This document shows positions 60,227 to 64,000 of a stretch of DNA of 64,000 bases, piece after piece. The position numbers and the translations under genes were made by a program. The notes under the pieces are model-generated. The model saw only the letters and a list, made by a program, of their open reading frames with translations. It made no database searches and had not been told where the DNA came from. Positions within the stretch are counted from its first letter, which is position 1, and every line of letters starts with the position of its first letter. The stretch comes from Catellatospora vulcania (GTDB taxonomy: Bacteria > Actinomycetota > Actinomycetes > Mycobacteriales > Micromonosporaceae): the NCBI RefSeq assembly GCF_009720385.1, contig NZ_ML769304.1, forward strand, positions 186,001-250,000, given 5' to 3'.

Positions 60227-60252
60227 GGGGCGCACCCGTGCGGGCGCGCCCC
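60227..60252 (-). terminator. hairpin terminator
   Basis: GGGGCGC (60227-60233) pairs with GCGCCCC (60246-60252), with an inner CCCG/CGGG pairing, 9 bp downstream of the methyltransferase stop codon at 60261. Confidence 0.5.
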
Positions 60253-60260
60253 GGGCTCGG

Positions 60261-61085
60261 TCACGCCGCGCGGCGGGCGGTGTAGAGCAGGTACTCCCAG
60301 TCCATCGCGCCCCAGCCGAGGTCGTTGCGGCGGCCGAGTTCGGCCAGCTCCTCGTCGAGGGCGGCGACCTTGTCGGGCTGGTCGGCGATGTTGCGGTAGA
60401 CCGCGATGGTGGGGCCGTAGGCGGCCTTGAAGAAGTCGCGGAACTCCTCGGCGCTGCCGAACCGGTCCACCCGGACCGTGCGGCGCTGCGCGGAGACGTC
60501 GGTGACCCGGTCGCCGAACAGCGCTGCCACGTGCTCCTCGCTGCCCCACAGCGGGGCGGGCTGCGCCCCGGGCGGCGGCGGCGCGGCGTACGGCTTCAGG
60601 ACCGCGAACATCTGGCCGATGAAGCCCTGCGGGGTCCAGTTGGCCAGCGCGATGGTCCCGCCGGGGCGGCATACCCGGACCAGCTCGTCGGCGGCGGGCT
60701 GGTGGTGCGGGGCGAACATGACGCCGACGCAGGACATGACGACGTCGAACTCGCCGTCCGCGTACGGCAGCGCCTCCGCGTCGGCCTGCTCCCAGCTCAG
60801 CTTCGCGCCGCGCTGCTCGGCGACCTTGCGTCCGGCGTCGAACAGCTCCGGCGTCAGGTCGCTGGCGACGACGTCGGCCCCCGCCAGCGCCGCGGGGATG
60901 GCCGCGTTGCCGGACCCGGCCCCGACGTCAAGCACGCGTTGGCCGGGTCCGGCCCCGCTCGCCTGCGCCAGGACGGCGCCCAGCTCGGGGATGACCTCGG
61001 CGGCGACCGCCGGGTAGTCGCCCAGCGCCCACATCGCGCGGTGCTTGGTCTTGAGCGCGCGATCGGCATCGGTCGGTGCGGTCAT
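60261..61085 (-). CDS. class I SAM-dependent methyltransferase (UbiE-like)
   Basis: A 274-residue soluble enzyme. QRVLDVGAGSGNAAIPAALA is SAM motif I, VVASDLTPELFDAGRKVAEQ post-I, SWEQADAEALPYADGEFDVV motifs II-III, and VCRPGGTIALANWTP motif IV; these are typical UbiE/COQ5-like methyltransferases. Substrate unknown. It is divergent from an HxlR regulator gene with a GTACAG-GAT-CTGTAC repeat between them, so it is probably repressed by that regulator. ATG 61085. Confidence 0.88.
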   Translation of the reverse strand: MTAPTDADRALKTKHRAMWALGDYPAVAAEVIPELGAVLAQASGAGPGQRVLDVGAGSGNAAIPAALAGADVVASDLTPELFDAGRKVAEQRGAKLSWEQADAEALPYADGEFDVVMSCVGVMFAPHHQPAADELVRVCRPGGTIALANWTPQGFIGQMFAVLKPYAAPPPPGAQPAPLWGSEEHVAALFGDRVTDVSAQRRTVRVDRFGSAEEFRDFFKAAYGPTIAVYRNIADQPDKVAALDEELAELGRRNDLGWGAMDWEYLLYTARRAA

Positions 61086-61147
61086 TTGTGGAACTCCTGT
61101 TCATCAGTGGTGACTTCACGCTAGGTAAGGTGACCGATGTCCGACCA

Positions 61148-61162
61148 GTACAGGATCTGTAC
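61148..61162. promoter_or_regulatory. HxlR-type operator
   Basis: GTACAG-GAT-CTGTAC is a perfect 15-bp inverted repeat midway between the divergent methyltransferase and HxlR genes, 33 bp before the HxlR start. HxlR proteins bind GTAC-type repeats. Confidence 0.65.
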
Positions 61163-61194
61163 CGGACCGGTGTCCAAGCCCTACGGTCGCCGGT

Positions 61195-61902
61195 ATGGGA
61201 GCCTCTTACCGTCAGTTCTGTCCGGTGGCCAAGGCCATGGAGCTGCTCGACGAGCGCTGGACGATGCTGCTCGTCCGGGAGCTCGTGGCGGGTAGCCGAC
61301 ACTTCAACGAGCTGCGCCGGGGCCTGCCCCGGATGTCGCCGACCCTGCTGTCCAAGCGGCTGCAGCAGCTGGTGGCGGCGGGCGTGGTCGAGCGGCGGCC
61401 GTCCGACACCGAGGTGCAGTACCTGTTGACCCCGGCCGGGCGGGAGCTGGAGCCGATCGTGGTGGCACTGGGTGCGTGGGGCGTGCGCTGGATCGGCGAA
61501 CTCGGTGAGCAGGACCTCGACCCGAAGCTGCTGCTGTGGGACATGCACCGCCACGTCGACCACGCGGCCGTGCCGGACGGGCGGACGGTCCTGCAGTTCG
61601 CGTTCCACGACGTCGCGCGGCCCCTGCGCGACTGGTGGCTGGTGATCACGCCCGGCGAGGCCGACGTCTGCGACTTCGACCCGGGACACGAGGTGGCGGT
61701 GACGGTGACCGCGAGCCTGCGCGGGCTGACCCGGGTCTGGCTCGGCGAGCTGTCCTGGGCCGACGGGCTGCGCCGCGGGGACGTGGACATCCAGGGCCCG
61801 CAGGATCTGCGTCGCGCGGTCCCGTCGTGGTTCCGGGCGAACTTCTTCGCGACCGTGCCGCGCCCGGAACCGGTTCCGGTCTCCGCGGGCGGACGAGCCT
61901 GA
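61195..61902 (+). CDS. HxlR family regulator with C-terminal SCP2-like domain
   Basis: A 235-residue regulator. The N-terminal 100 residues form an HxlR winged helix: CPVAKAMELLDERWTMLLVR, SRHFNELRRGLPRMSPTLLS, LVAAGVVERRPSDTEVQYLL. The extra ~110 residues (FAFHDVARPLRDWWLVITPG, FDPGHEVAVTVTASLRGLTR) resemble an SCP2/sterol-carrier-like fold, which may bind a lipophilic effector. Ordinary HxlR proteins are about 110 residues. It is divergent from the UbiE-like methyltransferase and its operator repeat. Confidence 0.88.
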   Translation: MGASYRQFCPVAKAMELLDERWTMLLVRELVAGSRHFNELRRGLPRMSPTLLSKRLQQLVAAGVVERRPSDTEVQYLLTPAGRELEPIVVALGAWGVRWIGELGEQDLDPKLLLWDMHRHVDHAAVPDGRTVLQFAFHDVARPLRDWWLVITPGEADVCDFDPGHEVAVTVTASLRGLTRVWLGELSWADGLRRGDVDIQGPQDLRRAVPSWFRANFFATVPRPEPVPVSAGGRA

Positions 61903-62059
61903 CCCCGCTGGCGCGATGACCTGACATATGCACTGGTCAGAGCTGCTCCGGGCGCGCTGTGAGGGCGGCGCGGCACACGCCGGTCGCCGGTGAACACGGC
62001 CAACCATGATCACACACTAACCTTAAGTCCGGCACATCGGGCAAAAGGGTGGTTCGGTC

Positions 62060-63280
62060 ATGGGACGAGCGGGGCTGCGCGCCTTCGCCGCAGCGTGCCT
62101 GCTCGCGCTGGCCGCGTGCGGTGACACGCCCGGCCCGGTCCCCCAGCGCACCGGCCCGGCCGCGCTTCAGGTGCTCATCGGCTCCTCCGGCGCGGCGGAG
62201 ACCAAGGCCGTCACCGACGCCGCAGCGGCGTGGGCGAAGGCCAGCGGCAACTCGGTGACCGTCATCCCCGCCCAGGACCTGGACCAGCAGCTCGGGCAGG
62301 CCTTCGCGGGCTCGTCGCCGCCCGACGTGTTCTACGTCGACGCGGCCCGCTTCGCCGACTTCGCCAGCGTCGGCGCGCTCGAACCATACGCCGACCGGCT
62401 CCCGGCAGCGGACACGTTCTACGGCACGCTCCGGCAGGCGTTCACCTATCAGGGCCGGTTCTACTGCGCACCCAAGGACTTCGCCACCCTGGCCCTGCAG
62501 ATCAACGAGGATCTGTGGGCACAGGCCGGGCTCACCGCCGCCGACGTGCCCCGCGACTGGGCGCAGCTGACCGCCGTCGCCGGGCGGATCGCCGCCCGCG
62601 GCATCACACCGCTGGTGCTCGGGGACACCGTCGAGCGGATCGGCGCACTGCTGGTGCAGGCCGGCGGCTGGCTGATCAGCCCGAACGGGCGGCAGGCCAC
62701 GGCCGACAGCCCGCAGAACGCCGCCGCGCTGCGTTACCTGCAGGAACTGTTGCGCGCCGGGCTGGCCCGCTACCCCGGCGACGTCGACACGGGCTGGGCC
62801 GGGGAGGCGTTCGGCCGGGGTCTGGCCGCGATGACGATCGAGGGCAACTGGATCCGGGGCGCGCTGGCCGGGGACTACCCGGACGTCCGGTACACCGTGC
62901 ACGAGCTGCCCGCCGGGCCTGCCGGCAAGGGCACGCTGTCGTTCACGACGTGCTGGGGCATCTCCGCCCGGAGCCCGTACCAGCAGCAGGCGATCGACTT
63001 CGTCACTGCGATGACGGCCGTGGACCAGCAGCTCGCCTTCGCCTCCGCGTACGGCGTGATGCCGTCGGTCACCACCGCCCGGGACCGCTACCTGCAGGCC
63101 TATCCGGCCGACCGGGCCTTCCTCGACGGGGCGGCATACGCCCAGGGTCCGGTCAACGCGCCGGGGATGGAGACCGTCATGTCCGACTTCGACACCCAGC
63201 TGTCCGGGCTGGCCGTGCGCGACCCGCAGGCGATCCTGCGGCGGCTGCAGAAGAACATGACGGCGGCTCTGCGTGACTGA
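62060..63280 (+). CDS. sugar ABC transporter substrate-binding lipoprotein
   Basis: A 406-residue extracellular binding protein of SBP family 1 (maltose/oligosaccharide type). The lipobox LAAC gives Cys20. AAAWAKASGNSVTVIP and FAGSSPPDVFYVDAARFADF are domain-1 motifs, and AGLTAADVPRDWAQLTAVAG is a common hinge region. Trp residues near GWLISPNGRQ and EGNWIRGALAG are candidate sugar-stacking positions. It overlaps the permease gene by 8 bp. The sugar is unknown; nearby furanosidases make arabinose-containing oligosaccharides a reasonable guess but not a demonstrated one. Confidence 0.9.
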   Translation: MGRAGLRAFAAACLLALAACGDTPGPVPQRTGPAALQVLIGSSGAAETKAVTDAAAAWAKASGNSVTVIPAQDLDQQLGQAFAGSSPPDVFYVDAARFADFASVGALEPYADRLPAADTFYGTLRQAFTYQGRFYCAPKDFATLALQINEDLWAQAGLTAADVPRDWAQLTAVAGRIAARGITPLVLGDTVERIGALLVQAGGWLISPNGRQATADSPQNAAALRYLQELLRAGLARYPGDVDTGWAGEAFGRGLAAMTIEGNWIRGALAGDYPDVRYTVHELPAGPAGKGTLSFTTCWGISARSPYQQQAIDFVTAMTAVDQQLAFASAYGVMPSVTTARDRYLQAYPADRAFLDGAAYAQGPVNAPGMETVMSDFDTQLSGLAVRDPQAILRRLQKNMTAALRD

Positions 63281-64000
63281 CCGGACGAGACGGGGCCGCA
63301 GCGGCATCCGGGGCAACGAGGCCGTCGCCGGCTGGCTGTTCGTCGCACCGGCGGTGCTGATCCTGGGCCTGTTCCTGGTGCTGCCGATCGGCATGGCGCT
63401 GTGGGTCAGCGTGAGCGGCTGGAACGGCCAGGGCAGCCCGTTCGCCCCCGGGGTGCCGTTCGTCGGCGCGCAGAACTACACCAGCCTGTTCCTCGACGAG
63501 GGTCTCACCCGCGAGAACTTCATGATCAGTATCCGGAACAACCTGTACTACGTGGCCGTCGCGGTGCCCGCGCAGACCGTGCTGGCCCTGGCCCTGGCCC
63601 TGGTCGTCAACCAGCGTTTCCTGAAGGGCACGTCGTTCTTCCGCACCGCGTTCTACTTCCCGTCGGTCACCAGCTCGGTGGCGATCAGCGTGGTGTTCCT
63701 GTTCCTGTTCGCCAACTCCGGGGCGGTCAACGCGCTGCTGGCCATGGTCGGCATCAGCGGCCCGGCCTGGTTCGCCGACCCGCGCGGGCTGCTGCACCTC
63801 GTGCTCGACGGGCTCGGGCTGGTCGACCTCGCGAACCCGCCGGCCGCGCTCACCGGCGGCGGGCCGTTCGGGCTGTCCTGGTGGGAGTGGCTGGCCGGGC
63901 CCAGCGTCGCCATGTCCACCATCATCATGCTGGTCGTCTGGACCACCAGCGGCACCTTCATGCTGATCTTCCTGGCCGCGCTGCAGGACGTACCCGTGCA
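63273..64000 (+). CDS. sugar ABC transporter permease, MalF/UgpA-like (cut by window edge)
   Basis: About 242 residues are visible; the gene continues beyond 64000. GTG 63273 overlaps the binding-protein stop by 8 bp. After a basic leader (TDRTRRGRSGIRGN) hydrophobic helices follow: WLFVAPAVLILGLFLVLPIG, LYYVAVAVPAQTVLALALAL and SSVAISVVFLFLFANSGAVN. The inner-membrane component FFRTAFYFPSV is the usual MalF-type segment before the third helix. The EAA coupling loop is not yet reached except for the start (LAALQDVP). A second permease gene should follow outside the window. Confidence 0.88.
   Translation, partial: MTDRTRRGRSGIRGNEAVAGWLFVAPAVLILGLFLVLPIGMALWVSVSGWNGQGSPFAPGVPFVGAQNYTSLFLDEGLTRENFMISIRNNLYYVAVAVPAQTVLALALALVVNQRFLKGTSFFRTAFYFPSVTSSVAISVVFLFLFANSGAVNALLAMVGISGPAWFADPRGLLHLVLDGLGLVDLANPPAALTGGGPFGLSWWEWLAGPSVAMSTIIMLVVWTTSGTFMLIFLAALQDVPV

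Overview
The window is about 73% GC by eye, with short intergenic gaps, many GTG starts, F420-dependent enzymes, NarL-type two-component systems and very stable GC hairpins instead of U-tailed terminators. This points to a chromosomal segment of a mycelial actinobacterium, most likely Micromonosporaceae (a Catellatospora/Actinoplanes-like genome). That is an inference from composition and gene families, not a marker-gene result. I see no rRNA, tRNA, insertion sequence, prophage or CRISPR array.

Layout. 1-2.0 kb: 5' part of an MFS exporter and two uncharacterised proteins. 2.1-4.6 kb: secreted GH127 beta-L-arabinofuranosidase with palindromic CGAAA..TTTCG sites upstream. 4.8-9.6 kb: ASCH protein, TetR/SRPBCC pair around a perfect palindrome, membrane protein, AraC regulator/SDR pair. 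9.6-17.6 kb: two NarL-type two-component systems flanking a DUF2306 protein and an LPxTG-anchored phytase-like propeller, then a DUF1023 hydrolase. 17.7-23.0 kb: methyltransferase, DUF4142 protein, peptidoglycan-binding/M15-like protein, class-V aminotransferase, PAP2 phosphatase. 23.0-27.9 kb: a GH172 (DUF2961) enzyme and an M23 peptidase facing each other, both ending in the same FG-GAP propeller repeats. 28.1-36.2 kb: D-threonine aldolase-like enzyme, lipoprotein, PadR-controlled FtsX-type ABC exporter, F420 enzyme pair, and a deletion scar joining halves of an aldo/keto reductase and an MmyB-type regulator. 36.2-42.3 kb: cupin, membrane protein, PanE, small calcium-loop protein, P450, NmrA protein, lipoprotein.

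42.3-49.0 kb is the most interesting part. Five overlapping minus-strand genes (OleA-like KAS III, GT2 glycosyltransferase, P450, OleC-like AMP ligase, OleD-like reductase) and a divergent second P450 form a compact biosynthetic cluster. The OleA/OleD/OleC trio makes beta-lactones from two acyl-CoAs. The decarboxylase OleB, which would turn the lactone into an olefin, is absent within the window. The predicted product is therefore a retained long-chain beta-lactone or beta-hydroxy acid decorated by two P450s and a sugar.

49.3-56.1 kb: secreted ricin-GH43 enzyme (again with CGAAA..TTTCG palindromes upstream), DUF4193 protein, orphan RbsC-like permease, CBS-domain protein coupled to an ArsB/NhaD-type carrier, and a second M23 peptidase. 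56.2-59.4 kb: glycine-riboswitch-controlled gcvT-gcvH-glyA. 59.4-64 kb: two methyltransferases, an HxlR regulator, and a sugar ABC importer operon that runs off the right edge. GH127, GH172 and GH43 all belong to families that attack arabinofuranosyl polymers, which suggests dispersed, possibly co-regulated arabinan or arabinogalactan utilisation.
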